Source: Flavobacteriales bacterium UBA5422
GTDB taxonomy: Bacteria; Bacteroidota; Bacteroidia; Flavobacteriales_D; Crocinitomicaceae
DNA length: 30,427 nucleotides
NCBI GenBank assembly: GCA_002409405.1
Contig: DHNG01000018.1
Location: 1 to 30,427 of the forward strand
Reading direction: 5' to 3'
Shown here: piece by piece, positions 16,447 to 24,662 of the stretch
How positions within the stretch are numbered: the stretch's first letter is position 1
How the letters are laid out: every line of letters begins with the position of its first letter
Notes under the pieces: model-generated
The model's database searches: none
The model's input: the letters and a program-made list of their open reading frames with translations, nothing else
What the model was told of the DNA's origin: nothing
Position numbers and translations under genes: made by a program

Positions 16447-19137
16447 ATGAATAACTATCTAAAATCGGGGATTTTTGCGTTAATTTTTATGGCGCTCCTT
16501 TTTGCCTGCTCTACTGAAAAGAATACAGGGGTCAGCCGTGCATTTCATTATGTGAATGCGCGATACAACGGGCATTTCAATGCCAATGAGCTTATTACGG
16601 TTTCTTTGACGGCATACCGCGCCAACCTGAATGAAGATTATTATTCGTTGCTTCCGTTGGAAGCTGTTCCGAATGAACAGGAAATAGAAGCGTTTTATTC
16701 TCCGATTGATACCGCCATTTCAAAAGTGAAGAAAGTCATTACGGATCACAGTATGCCGAGCAATGACAAACCCGCTAAAAAAAATGCAGAGCACAATAAT
16801 TACATCGATGAAAACTGGATCACAGTCGGAAAGGCTTATTACTATCGAAGAGATTATGAAACAGCACTGAAAAGCTTTAAATTCATCAATAAATACTTTT
16901 CAAACGATCCCTCAAACTTTGTCGGAGAATTGTGGATGGCAAAGACCAATATCCGTCTTGGGAATTACACGGATGCAAAATTAAGCCTCGATAAATTAGA
17001 TAAAGCTGTTGAAAGCCTCAAAAACTCGGAAAGTGCAAAACAGGTAAAAACAAAGGAAAAGAAATCCAAAGCGGCAAAACTCAACAATGCAGGTAATTCG
17101 TCTAAAAAAGATGATAAGCCAGCGAAGTTTCCAAAGAAAATCAAATTTGAATTTGAACGTACAAAAGCAGATTTAGCGCTGGTAAATAAAGACAAGACGA
17201 AAGCCATTGAATACCTGGAAAATGCATTAAAAGAAGCTAAAAAATCAGAAGACAAGGGTCGGGTGAATTTTATTTTGGGACAATTGTACGAAGCCGAAGG
17301 AAATTTCAGCAATGCCATTGAGAAATACCGGAAGTCAAGAAAATACAAAGTTCCATACCAAATGAGTTTTAATGCTCAGTTAAAAGCATCGATACTGGAA
17401 GGTGGTCCGAAAACCAAAAAGGAACTGAATAAATTGCTGCGCGATGCCAAAAATGCAGAATTCAAAGACCAGATTTATTACACATTGGCGATGATCGAAT
17501 TGCGTGAAAGCAATGAAGAAAAAGCAATGCAACACCTGACTAATTCAGCATTCTACTCAACCAACAACGTTCGCCAGAAAGGAATGGCGTACGAAAAAAT
17601 GGGAGACTTGCGTTATGCCAAACGCGACTACATCAAAGCACAGAAATATTACGATTCCTGTGGAACAACTGTTGATGATAAATACCCAAACATTAAGGAA
17701 ATCCGTTCCAAAGCAGAAAAATTAGCAGATTTAGTTGTAGCGGTTGAAACAGCTCAGTACGAGGATAGCGTTCAACGAATTGCAAAGATGGACCCGGCTG
17801 AACAGGAAGCATTCCTGCAAAATGTAATCAAGAAGCAGGAAGAAGAAGCGAAAGCAAAAGCACAGCGGGATGCAGATAAATTAAGAGAGCTGGCAAAAAA
17901 TAACAGTGCATTCCAACAGGATTTAGGCGGAAAAGGAGGTGGTTATTGGTCAAACAGTAACTCTGTAACGGAAGGAGCGGTAGATTTCCAGAAAACATGG
18001 GGTCAGCGAACCAATGAAGATCACTGGAGAAGAAGTGAGAAAACCATTGTGATGCAAAATAATACAGGTGAGGGCACAGATAATCCTGAAGGAGAAGGAG
18101 AAAATACAACTGCTCCTGAGAAACCTTCCGGTCCAACGGTAGAATCACTTGCAGAAGGACTCCCTAAATCGGAAGAAGATTTTAAAAAGTCAAATGAACG
18201 ATTGGTAAAGGCGCTGTACGATGCAGGAATCATCTACAAAGAACAATTGAAAGAAGCGGATTTAGCTAAAACACAGTTTTTTGGGGTGTTGGACAGAAAA
18301 TACGAGTCTGATTACAACCTGATGTCTGCATTCCAGCTTTATAAAATGTTTGAAACGACAGATCCTTCACAGGCTGCCACTCAGAAAGATTATATCCTGA
18401 ACTATTATCCGAATTCCGATTATGCAAATTACCTGCGGGATCCCGATTTCTTTATCAAGAAGAGAGAACGGGAAACATTGGCAGAACAGGAATACGTAAC
18501 TGTTTTGCAACGGTACAACCGAAAAGTATACTACCCGGTAATCTCCAGAGCGGAGAGTGTAATGGAGACAGAGCCGGATAATCAATACCGTGCCAAATAC
18601 ATGTTGTTACTGGCAATGAGTAAAGGTCAGATTACAGAAAATAAAGAAGAATTATTGCCTGTTCTAGAGCGTATTATTGCCGAATATCCAGGTTCTGAGG
18701 AGGCCGGACGTGCATCGGGAATGATTGACGTGATCAAAAACGGTTATTCTAAAAACGAAGAGGTTGTTTTCGGAAATAAGACGATTTATACCTATGACGA
18801 CAAAGCATCACAAGTTGTCTTGATTCTATTGAGTGAAAAGGATAATATCGACCTTTCAAAATCTAAAATATCTGACTTTACACGAGAGTTTTTCCCGAAA
18901 AGTAAAGCAAAAGTTACGACTAACTTGTTCGGTGGAACACAAAATATTGTTATGGTAGCAGAGTTCCAAAATGAAGCGGAAGCAAAAGAATATATCCGAA
19001 CATATAAGAAAACCCGAAAATATTTATTAGATTTACAGAACGCTAAAACACTAATCATTACTCCGAAAAATCTCAAGTTGCTCTTCGAAACAAAAGAATT
19101 GAAGCAATATGAGTCGTTTTACCAGGAATACTATTAA
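16447..19137 (+). CDS. sprE: SprE/PorW-type T9SS and gliding motility lipoprotein
   Basis: An 896-aa lipoprotein. The N-terminus is a type II signal peptide with lipobox LLFAC (C21 lipidated). The following SRAFHYVNARYNGHFNANE region (about 30-48) is typical of SprE/PorW. TPR-type helices fill about 115-430, interrupted by a lysine-rich low-complexity stretch (about 195-230). A charged coiled-coil and Gly/Ser/Asn-rich linker lies at about 450-560, and more TPR-like repeats follow to the C-terminus. In Flavobacterium johnsoniae SprE, and in Porphyromonas gingivalis PorW, the protein is needed for type IX secretion and, in the former, gliding. It links well with the two T9SS cargo proteins in this window. 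The bactofilin gene follows directly. Confidence 0.88.
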   Translation: MNNYLKSGIFALIFMALLFACSTEKNTGVSRAFHYVNARYNGHFNANELITVSLTAYRANLNEDYYSLLPLEAVPNEQEIEAFYSPIDTAISKVKKVITDHSMPSNDKPAKKNAEHNNYIDENWITVGKAYYYRRDYETALKSFKFINKYFSNDPSNFVGELWMAKTNIRLGNYTDAKLSLDKLDKAVESLKNSESAKQVKTKEKKSKAAKLNNAGNSSKKDDKPAKFPKKIKFEFERTKADLALVNKDKTKAIEYLENALKEAKKSEDKGRVNFILGQLYEAEGNFSNAIEKYRKSRKYKVPYQMSFNAQLKASILEGGPKTKKELNKLLRDAKNAEFKDQIYYTLAMIELRESNEEKAMQHLTNSAFYSTNNVRQKGMAYEKMGDLRYAKRDYIKAQKYYDSCGTTVDDKYPNIKEIRSKAEKLADLVVAVETAQYEDSVQRIAKMDPAEQEAFLQNVIKKQEEEAKAKAQRDADKLRELAKNNSAFQQDLGGKGGGYWSNSNSVTEGAVDFQKTWGQRTNEDHWRRSEKTIVMQNNTGEGTDNPEGEGENTTAPEKPSGPTVESLAEGLPKSEEDFKKSNERLVKALYDAGIIYKEQLKEADLAKTQFFGVLDRKYESDYNLMSAFQLYKMFETTDPSQAATQKDYILNYYPNSDYANYLRDPDFFIKKRERETLAEQEYVTVLQRYNRKVYYPVISRAESVMETEPDNQYRAKYMLLLAMSKGQITENKEELLPVLERIIAEYPGSEEAGRASGMIDVIKNGYSKNEEVVFGNKTIYTYDDKASQVVLILLSEKDNIDLSKSKISDFTREFFPKSKAKVTTNLFGGTQNIVMVAEFQNEAEAKEYIRTYKKTRKYLLDLQNAKTLIITPKNLKLLFETKELKQYESFYQEYY

Positions 19138-19141
19138 AAGC

Positions 19142-19555
19142 ATGATGAAGCGCAAAGAAAAATCAACATTTGAAAGCCCTGAACGTTTAAACCGATTGGT
19201 CGAAGGGTCCAAAATTGCAGGTGATTTATTTGCAGATTCCAATCTGAGAATTGATGGAGAAGTAATCGGAAATGTGTCTACAAGCTCAAAAGTTGTTATC
19301 GGAGAAAATGGAAGGGTAATTGGAAATCTGACGTGCCTGAATGCAGATGTCGAAGGAGTTGTCGAAGGAAATATTCACGTGGAGGAAACGTTGATTCTGC
19401 GGGGAAAAGCTAAAATTGACGGAGACATCTATACCTCCCGAATCCAGATAGACGAAGGAGCAGCGTTCAATGGAAAATGTCAGATGGGAAAGCGTTCCAG
19501 CGCTGATCAGGTAACACTAGGAGACATCACACGGGAATCTTCAGTTGTTTATTAA
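19142..19555 (+). CDS. Bactofilin (polymer-forming cytoskeletal protein)
   Basis: A short protein of about 137 aa with the bactofilin right-handed beta-helix, built from repeated short strands such as IDGEVIGNVS, VIGENGRVIGNL, ADVEGVVEGNI and AKIDGDIYTSRIQIDEGA. Bactofilins self-assemble without nucleotides into filaments under the membrane and guide peptidoglycan enzymes, polarity or shape. The start is uncertain. ATG codons at 19142 and 19145 lie just after the sprE stop; a longer version from 19109 would overlap sprE by 29 nt. I prefer 19142, since the extension is not typical of the family. It is almost surely cotranscribed with sprE. Confidence 0.9.
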   Translation: MMKRKEKSTFESPERLNRLVEGSKIAGDLFADSNLRIDGEVIGNVSTSSKVVIGENGRVIGNLTCLNADVEGVVEGNIHVEETLILRGKAKIDGDIYTSRIQIDEGAAFNGKCQMGKRSSADQVTLGDITRESSVVY

Positions 19556-19582
19556 AATTTGTTCTTTGTAAAGGACAAATTT
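19555..19582. repeat. Long inverted repeat at the end of the bactofilin gene
   Basis: A 13-bp arm at 19555-19567 pairs with 19570-19582 with one G-U and only 2 nt between, so the real loop is about 4 nt. It starts at the bactofilin stop codon. It may stabilise the 3' end or act as a terminator, although no strong T-run follows. Confidence 0.45.
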
Positions 19583-19728
19583 CAATTATTAATGATCAAA
19601 TGTTGGTCATATGATCTCTTGTTGCAACGCTTTGGTAATTGAATACTTTATGCTTAATCCTTACTTTCCCATTCTTTACGTTCAATTTTCCACTCTTAAC
19701 TGTTCACTCATTCCAAATAAAAAATCTT

Positions 19729-19736
19729 TATTTTTG
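19729..19736 (+). promoter_or_regulatory. -7 promoter element for the EI24 gene
   Basis: TATTTTTG is a perfect TAnnTTTG element followed by ACAC and the ATG at 19741. The 4-nt gap predicts a leaderless mRNA. No -33 TTG at 17-23 nt. Confidence 0.55.
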
Positions 19737-19740
19737 ACAC

Positions 19741-20577
19741 ATGATTCAGTTTTGTAAAGAATTCTGGTTGGGACTAAAGTCGTATTGGAAAGCCTATCAT
19801 TTTATAAGGGAACATCGCCTGTATTGGTACTTTTTGATTCCGGCAATCTTAATGCTGATTATTTATTACGTTGGAAACAACATTATGAAGAGTTCCATTG
19901 ATGCCGATTTATCAAATATGAACGGCATTGTCTGGTATTTTATTCAAGTGGCTGTCAACATATCCATCGCAATTCTGTTAATGAAATTTGCAAAATATGT
20001 GGTAGTGATTGTACTTTCCCCCTTGCTGTCACATTTGAGTCAGCGATGCGAAAAATTGATTACGGGTAATACCTATCCCATTGATTATAAGCAAATTTTG
20101 TTAGACGTTCGAAGAGGTGTGCGCCTGGCGATCCGCAACATCCTGTGGGAATATTTTTTCTTCCTGATTATTTTCCTGATCTCCTATATCGGATGGAATG
20201 AACCGACAAAATCCCCCGTGTTTTACCTCACGTTTATCATTGGATTTTATTACTACGGTTTTAGCTTTATTGATTACGATAACGAACGCAGAAAACTGGA
20301 TGAACGAACCAGCATTACGTTTGTGCGTTCACACAGAGGACTGGCAATGGGAATCGGAATGATCTATTCATTGTTGATTTTGGTTCCGGTGAAGTTGGAT
20401 GTCCTGTTCTCCATTTCCGATCCTGGAAATCTTACCTTTAATGGGATTCTGTTGTTTCTGGGACACTTATTCCTGTGGGCATTTGCATCCATTGCCCCGA
20501 TTTTTGCGATTGTGAGTTCTTCTATTGCGATGGAAGATTTACGTGTAAGTGAACCGGCAGAGCAAGAAGAAATCTAA
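19741..20577 (+). CDS. EI24 domain (CysZ-like) membrane protein
   Basis: A 278-aa inner-membrane protein. Hydrophobic stretches lie at about 28-45, 62-97, 135-176, 203-218 and 233-262. The short motif YDNERRKL (about 179-186), followed by ITFVRSHRGLAMGIG, is typical of Bacteroidota EI24 proteins. The family includes the sulfate permease CysZ of proteobacteria, but no cysteine-biosynthesis gene is nearby and transport specificity cannot be read from the sequence. The start fits the family N-terminus well, which matters because the promoter element is only 4 nt upstream. Confidence 0.85.
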   Translation: MIQFCKEFWLGLKSYWKAYHFIREHRLYWYFLIPAILMLIIYYVGNNIMKSSIDADLSNMNGIVWYFIQVAVNISIAILLMKFAKYVVVIVLSPLLSHLSQRCEKLITGNTYPIDYKQILLDVRRGVRLAIRNILWEYFFFLIIFLISYIGWNEPTKSPVFYLTFIIGFYYYGFSFIDYDNERRKLDERTSITFVRSHRGLAMGIGMIYSLLILVPVKLDVLFSISDPGNLTFNGILLFLGHLFLWAFASIAPIFAIVSSSIAMEDLRVSEPAEQEEI

Positions 20578-20599
20578 TTTTTTTCATATCTTTATGACG

Positions 20600-20780
20600 T
20601 TTTCAGAATGAGAAGTGTACAAAATAACTTCTGAAAATGGAGTAAGGAAGCAACGTACAGGAATGATTATTCCTGTGAAACCACAAGGTTATTAATAGCT
20701 ATCATTGAAAATGAACCTGTAGTAACGCCCGAATTTCTTAAAATAGTAGGTTGTTTATCCAACAATTGAGCCTACAGTGA
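20600..20780 (+). other. Hairpin-rich intergenic region upstream of mscS; candidate structured RNA
   Basis: The 232-nt gap between the EI24 gene and mscS holds four stem-loops in a row: 20600-20608 with 20629-20637 (9 bp, with a competing 6-bp stem 20611-20616/20627-20632); 20657-20663 with 20670-20676 (7 bp, loop TGATTA); 20686-20690 with 20714-20718 (5 bp, with an inner CATT/AATG hairpin); and 20746-20755 with 20761-20765 and 20771-20775 (two 5-bp stems with a 5-nt bulge). A -7-like TATCTTTA (20587-20594) lies just before, so a transcript could begin at about 20598. I cannot match it to a known RNA family. It could be a small RNA or a structured mscS leader. Confidence 0.4.
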
Positions 20781-20809
20781 TTTACGAACATTGAAAAAAA
20801 TAAACCGTT

Positions 20810-21646
20810 ATGAAAGAACTGTTAAATCGTAAGTTGATTGAATTTGGAAAGTATGAGCTGCATGTCGAAGACCTTGTGTGGTTGATTCTTGTGTGGATTG
20901 TAACATTCGTTTTTTTGAGAATAGTCCGGAGCGCCCTTAACAAATCACACCGATTGGATGTGGCAAAAAAATACTCCATCTTTACGATTCTCCGATACAT
21001 TGTGGTGGTGGTTATTTCTGTTTTTTCACTACAAATTCTGGGATTCAACCTCTCTGTATTACTGGCAGGATCTGCAGCCTTGTTGGTAGGATTGGGCCTG
21101 GGGATACAAGCCCTGTTCAGTGACTATATTTCAGGGGTTATTATTTTGTTTGATTCTTCTGTAAAAGTCGGGGATATTGTTGAAATCAACGGATTGGTCT
21201 GTAAGGTGATTGAGATAAACCTGAGAACGACAACGGTACTGACCCGGGACGATAAATACATTATTTTACCGAACACCGATCTGACCCGACATCATTTGAT
21301 CAATTGGACCCATGAGGAAATCAAGGCAAGATTTGATGTGAGTGTAGGTGTTGAATACGGTGCGGATGTCGAACAGGTAATGGAATTATTGGCAAAGGCA
21401 GCAACAGAAATTCCGGGAATATCAAAAGAGCCGGTACCTTTTGTCCGTTTCAATGACTTTGGAGAATCTTCATTGGATTTTACTGTATATTTCTGGACGG
21501 AAGACGTATTTCGGGTAGAAAATACCAAAAGTAGCCTGCGGGTGGTCATATCACGGAAATTAAGGGAACATCACATCGAAATTCCGTTCCCGCAACGGGT
21601 AATTCACACAAAAAAAGAAGAAGAAAGGCCCCAACAACAGGTGTAG
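20810..21646 (+). CDS. MscS family mechanosensitive channel
   Basis: A small MscS-type channel of 278 aa that would release solutes on hypo-osmotic shock. Transmembrane helices lie at about 22-40 and 57-78; the pore helix with GSAALLVGLGLGIQAL is at about 87-102. The beta domain (about 113-165) contains VKVGDIVEINGLVCKV and ends with ILPNTDL. The C-terminal alpha/beta domain ends with IPFPQRVIH (about 258-266), a conserved closing motif of the family. Only the core three helices are present, as in E. coli MscS. A structured region lies upstream. Confidence 0.93.
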   Translation: MKELLNRKLIEFGKYELHVEDLVWLILVWIVTFVFLRIVRSALNKSHRLDVAKKYSIFTILRYIVVVVISVFSLQILGFNLSVLLAGSAALLVGLGLGIQALFSDYISGVIILFDSSVKVGDIVEINGLVCKVIEINLRTTTVLTRDDKYIILPNTDLTRHHLINWTHEEIKARFDVSVGVEYGADVEQVMELLAKAATEIPGISKEPVPFVRFNDFGESSLDFTVYFWTEDVFRVENTKSSLRVVISRKLREHHIEIPFPQRVIHTKKEEERPQQQV

Positions 21647-21872
21647 TTAATCATCGTTTCGTTTTTGTACATGCTTCATCTTTGATACGATTTTTAGAGC
21701 GTAAACGGAAGGTGTTTCACACAAGGGAAAACACAATGTAACAGAAGAAAAGAGAAGATTGTGTAGGTGTTTAAGTTGCATATATCCAGTTGATTAAATC
21801 TTTTTCAATTAATTTCTGAGACGGAAAATTTGCAAGAATCAATAGAATAACTGATCTTCAACAAAAAATTAC

Positions 21873-21880
21873 TTATTTTG
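21873..21880 (+). promoter_or_regulatory. Candidate -7 element for the PorE-like gene
   Basis: TTATTTTG has one mismatch to TAnnTTTG and lies 24 nt before the ATG at 21905. It sits in a 258-nt AT-rich gap that otherwise shows nothing clear. No -33 TTG at the normal distance. Confidence 0.25.
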
Positions 21881-21904
21881 TAAACTAATAAATAGCTGAT
21901 TGAC

Positions 21905-23278
21905 ATGATAAAAAGCTCCATTTTTGCAATTACTACACTATTGGCAGCAAATACATTTGCAGGTTCAATGCCACCTGACTCCACTTCTACCATTGCTGAA
22001 AAAACAGCTGCGATGTACCTGATCGAAGAGGGAAAAACACTTTATGCAGAAGGGAAAATGAGAGATGCGCTCAATAAATTCAGAGATGCGGCGAAAAAAG
22101 ATGTTACGTCCTGGAAAGCACCATTCTGGATCAGCAGATGTCATTACGAACAATACAACTACGGATATGCTCTGAAATATGCAAAAGATGCCGTGATGAT
22201 CAATAACAATGAAGTAGACAAAGAAGTATACGAAATTCTTGGAGAATCTTATCACCGGTTGGGAATCCTTGATTCGGCGATCATGAACTATGAATTAGGG
22301 ATCAAAAACCTGCCAAAAACACGTTCGGCCGAACTGCGTTTACCACTTCGGTTGGAACAGGCAAAATATGCAAAAGAACAATTGGCAAAAGGGATTGAGA
22401 ACAAGCGTTTGCACATAGAAGGAAATGTCAACTCCGGCTACAACGATTATTCTCCTGTTCTTTTTAACGGAGGACAATCCATGTATTTTACATCCAGAAG
22501 AAGCAATACAACAGGAGGAGGACAAAATCCGTCTGATCAGCAGTTTTTTGAAGATATTTATAGTGCGAAATGGAATGCTGAAACCAATCAGTGGGACAGT
22601 ATTACCAACCGACTCGGACGATTGAACGGAAATGGATTTGAATCGGTTTCTTACGTATCGGAAGATGGATTGACAGCATACATTACCTTGAATAACACGG
22701 CTGTTCAGGATGCCAAAATCGTAACCAAGAGTTCAGACATTGCTGAAGTCAAGTGGACGAAGCAAGGGCAATGGTCCATTCCGAAATTGTTGGATAAAAA
22801 CATCAACACATCCTATTATGAAGGAAATGCGACGGTGACAGCAGACGGTCAGACCATGTATTTCGTCTCTGAACGAAATGCGAACAGTAAAATGAGTGAA
22901 ATTTACGTCACATACAAGCAAGGAAATACCTGGAGCAAACCAGTTGCCTTGCCTGCGGAAATTAACTCAAAAGGAAGAGAAACAACACCATTTATTTCTC
23001 CTGACGGACGTTATTTGTTCTTCAGTTCAAACGGACATACGAATGGATTCGGAGGATACGATGTATACGTTGTTGAGCGCATGGGAAGTTCATGGGGAGA
23101 AGTGAAAAACCTCGGACCGGCAATCAACACGGTCAATGACGATTTCGGATTTAAAATCTACGATGCGATCGGGAAGGCATATGTGAACGGATTGGAAGTA
23201 ATCGGAGATAAAGCATCGCTAGACATCTACGAGTTCAATATCAAGCTGGAAGACCTTATTAAATCGCTTGAAAAATAA
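21905..23278 (+). CDS. PorE-like TPR and PD40 beta-propeller periplasmic protein, without OmpA domain
   Basis: A 457-aa exported protein. A signal peptide covers about residues 1-20. TPR-like helices follow at about 35-160 (GKTLYAEGKMRDALNKF, ESYHRLGILDSAIMNYE). The C-terminal part is a WD40-like PD40 propeller with about five blades, seen as repeats of the type DYSPVLFNGGQSMYFTS, ATVTADGQTMYFVS, TPFISPDGRYLFFSS and DDFGFKIYDAIGKAYV. The order TPR-propeller is that of P. gingivalis PorE and of many Bacteroidota OmpA-family proteins, but the usual carboxypeptidase-regulatory-like and peptidoglycan-binding OmpA domains are absent. Its role is therefore unknown; a T9SS or envelope scaffold role is a guess. 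truA starts 2 nt after its stop codon. Confidence 0.8.
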   Translation: MIKSSIFAITTLLAANTFAGSMPPDSTSTIAEKTAAMYLIEEGKTLYAEGKMRDALNKFRDAAKKDVTSWKAPFWISRCHYEQYNYGYALKYAKDAVMINNNEVDKEVYEILGESYHRLGILDSAIMNYELGIKNLPKTRSAELRLPLRLEQAKYAKEQLAKGIENKRLHIEGNVNSGYNDYSPVLFNGGQSMYFTSRRSNTTGGGQNPSDQQFFEDIYSAKWNAETNQWDSITNRLGRLNGNGFESVSYVSEDGLTAYITLNNTAVQDAKIVTKSSDIAEVKWTKQGQWSIPKLLDKNINTSYYEGNATVTADGQTMYFVSERNANSKMSEIYVTYKQGNTWSKPVALPAEINSKGRETTPFISPDGRYLFFSSNGHTNGFGGYDVYVVERMGSSWGEVKNLGPAINTVNDDFGFKIYDAIGKAYVNGLEVIGDKASLDIYEFNIKLEDLIKSLEK

Positions 23279-23280
23279 GA

Positions 23281-24012
23281 GTGAAACGTTATTTCTTTGA
23301 AATTGCATACGATGGAGGTGCCTTTTTCGGATGGCAGATCCAACCGAAACAGATTTCCGTTCAGGAAACAATTGAGCATGCGCTCACACAGCTGAATTCC
23401 CGTAAACCGGTAGCAATTGTCGGTTGTGGGCGTACAGATACCGGCGTACATGCCAGTAGTTACATCTTTCATGCCGATCTGGACGCTGTTGCGTCCGTAG
23501 AGCAATTGCAATACAAGTTAAATAAAATGCTTCCGGCAACCATTGCAATTCACCAGATCCGTGAAGTTGATCCGGAACTACATGCCCGATTCAGCGCAGT
23601 AAAACGCACCTACCGGTATTATATCCACACCCGTAAAAATCCCTTCAAACACGCATATTCTACTTATTTTCCATCGGAATTGAATGTAGAAAAAATGAAT
23701 AAAGCTACCAGGTCGCTGATCGGAACGCATGACTTCACAACCTTCTCTAAAACCAATACAGATGTGAAAACCCATGTCTGTGAAGTGTTCCATGCGCAGT
23801 GGGAGACAACAGAAGACGGGTATGTGTTTGAATATACGGCCAATCGCTTCCTGCGAAATATGGTACGGGCAACCGTTGGAACCTTACTGGAGGTTGGATT
23901 GGAAAAAATTACTCCGGAAGAGTTTAAAGGTATTTTTGAATCACTTGACAGGAGCAAATGTGCAGGTTCTGCACCTGCACAGGGATTGTATCTGTGTGGA
24001 GTGGAATACTAA
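23281..24012 (+). CDS. truA: tRNA pseudouridine synthase A
   Basis: Makes pseudouridine at positions 38-40 of the anticodon arm of tRNAs. The catalytic aspartate is D53 in GCGRTDTGVHA, and the N-terminal FFEIAYDGGAFFGWQIQP and RFLRNMVRATVGTLLEVG are classic TruA segments. At 243 aa it is full length. The start is a GTG 2 nt after the stop of the PorE-like gene, which suggests translation by coupling. It converges with rsmG so tightly that the stop codons overlap. Confidence 0.95.
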   Translation: MKRYFFEIAYDGGAFFGWQIQPKQISVQETIEHALTQLNSRKPVAIVGCGRTDTGVHASSYIFHADLDAVASVEQLQYKLNKMLPATIAIHQIREVDPELHARFSAVKRTYRYYIHTRKNPFKHAYSTYFPSELNVEKMNKATRSLIGTHDFTTFSKTNTDVKTHVCEVFHAQWETTEDGYVFEYTANRFLRNMVRATVGTLLEVGLEKITPEEFKGIFESLDRSKCAGSAPAQGLYLCGVEY

Positions 24013-24629
24013 TTCCGAACGTAAACCACCTTCTTTGTTTCGAAAAATTCCTCCGAGAAGAAATTGGGAATGTCGTAGAATTTGTAAAATTTATTGACCG
24101 TTTTCATCTCTTCTTTCAAGTCACCACCCTTCAGGTACAGAATCCCGTTTGCCAACGGATTATTGTTTTTCGGTTTAAACTTGTTTTTGGTCCATCTGAT
24201 GAAATCAGGCATAGCCGTTACAGCTCTGCTGACAATAAAATCAAACTTCTGGTCAATCTTTTCCGCCCGTTCGTGAATGGCTGTTACATTTTTCAATCCC
24301 AGACTTTCGGCAACACCGGCAGCCACTTTGACTTTTTTACCAATCGAATCAACCAGCGTAAACTGGCATTCAGGAAATAAAATAGCCAACGGAATTCCCG
24401 GAAATCCACCACCTGTACCGATGTCCATGATTTCGGATCCATCCGTAAAGGCCATTACTTTGGCAATTGCCAGCGAATGCAATACATGACGTTCGTAAAA
24501 GTTATCTGTATCCTTCCTGGAAATCACATTGATCTGGCTGTTCCATTCTTCATACAGTTCTTTTAACCGTGAAAATTGTGCCACCTGTTCAGCTGTCAAT
24601 TCAGGAAAATATTTTTTTAAGGTGTTCAT
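24009..24629 (-). CDS. rsmG: 16S rRNA (guanine-527-N7) methyltransferase
   Basis: Methylates G527 of 16S rRNA in the 530 loop, using S-adenosylmethionine. The SAM-binding motif DIGTGGGFPGIPLA lies at residues 69-82, followed by the acidic VDS at about 93-95 and the KIDQKFDFIVSRAV segment (about 137-150). The length of 206 aa is normal. It is the last gene of a probable glycosyltransferase-sigma-rsmG operon, 33 nt after the sigma gene. Loss of this enzyme in other bacteria gives low-level streptomycin resistance. Confidence 0.95.
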   Translation of the reverse strand: MNTLKKYFPELTAEQVAQFSRLKELYEEWNSQINVISRKDTDNFYERHVLHSLAIAKVMAFTDGSEIMDIGTGGGFPGIPLAILFPECQFTLVDSIGKKVKVAAGVAESLGLKNVTAIHERAEKIDQKFDFIVSRAVTAMPDFIRWTKNKFKPKNNNPLANGILYLKGGDLKEEMKTVNKFYKFYDIPNFFSEEFFETKKVVYVRN

Positions 24630-24662
24630 TTGAAAATTATCAATTAGGAAAGAGAGTCATAC

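Noticed and set aside
20641..20660. Possible SRP RNA core (a GGAAGCA string)
   Set aside because: The 5' partner of the conserved internal loop (a CAGG-type strand before the tetraloop) is missing, so the helix 8 pattern cannot form.
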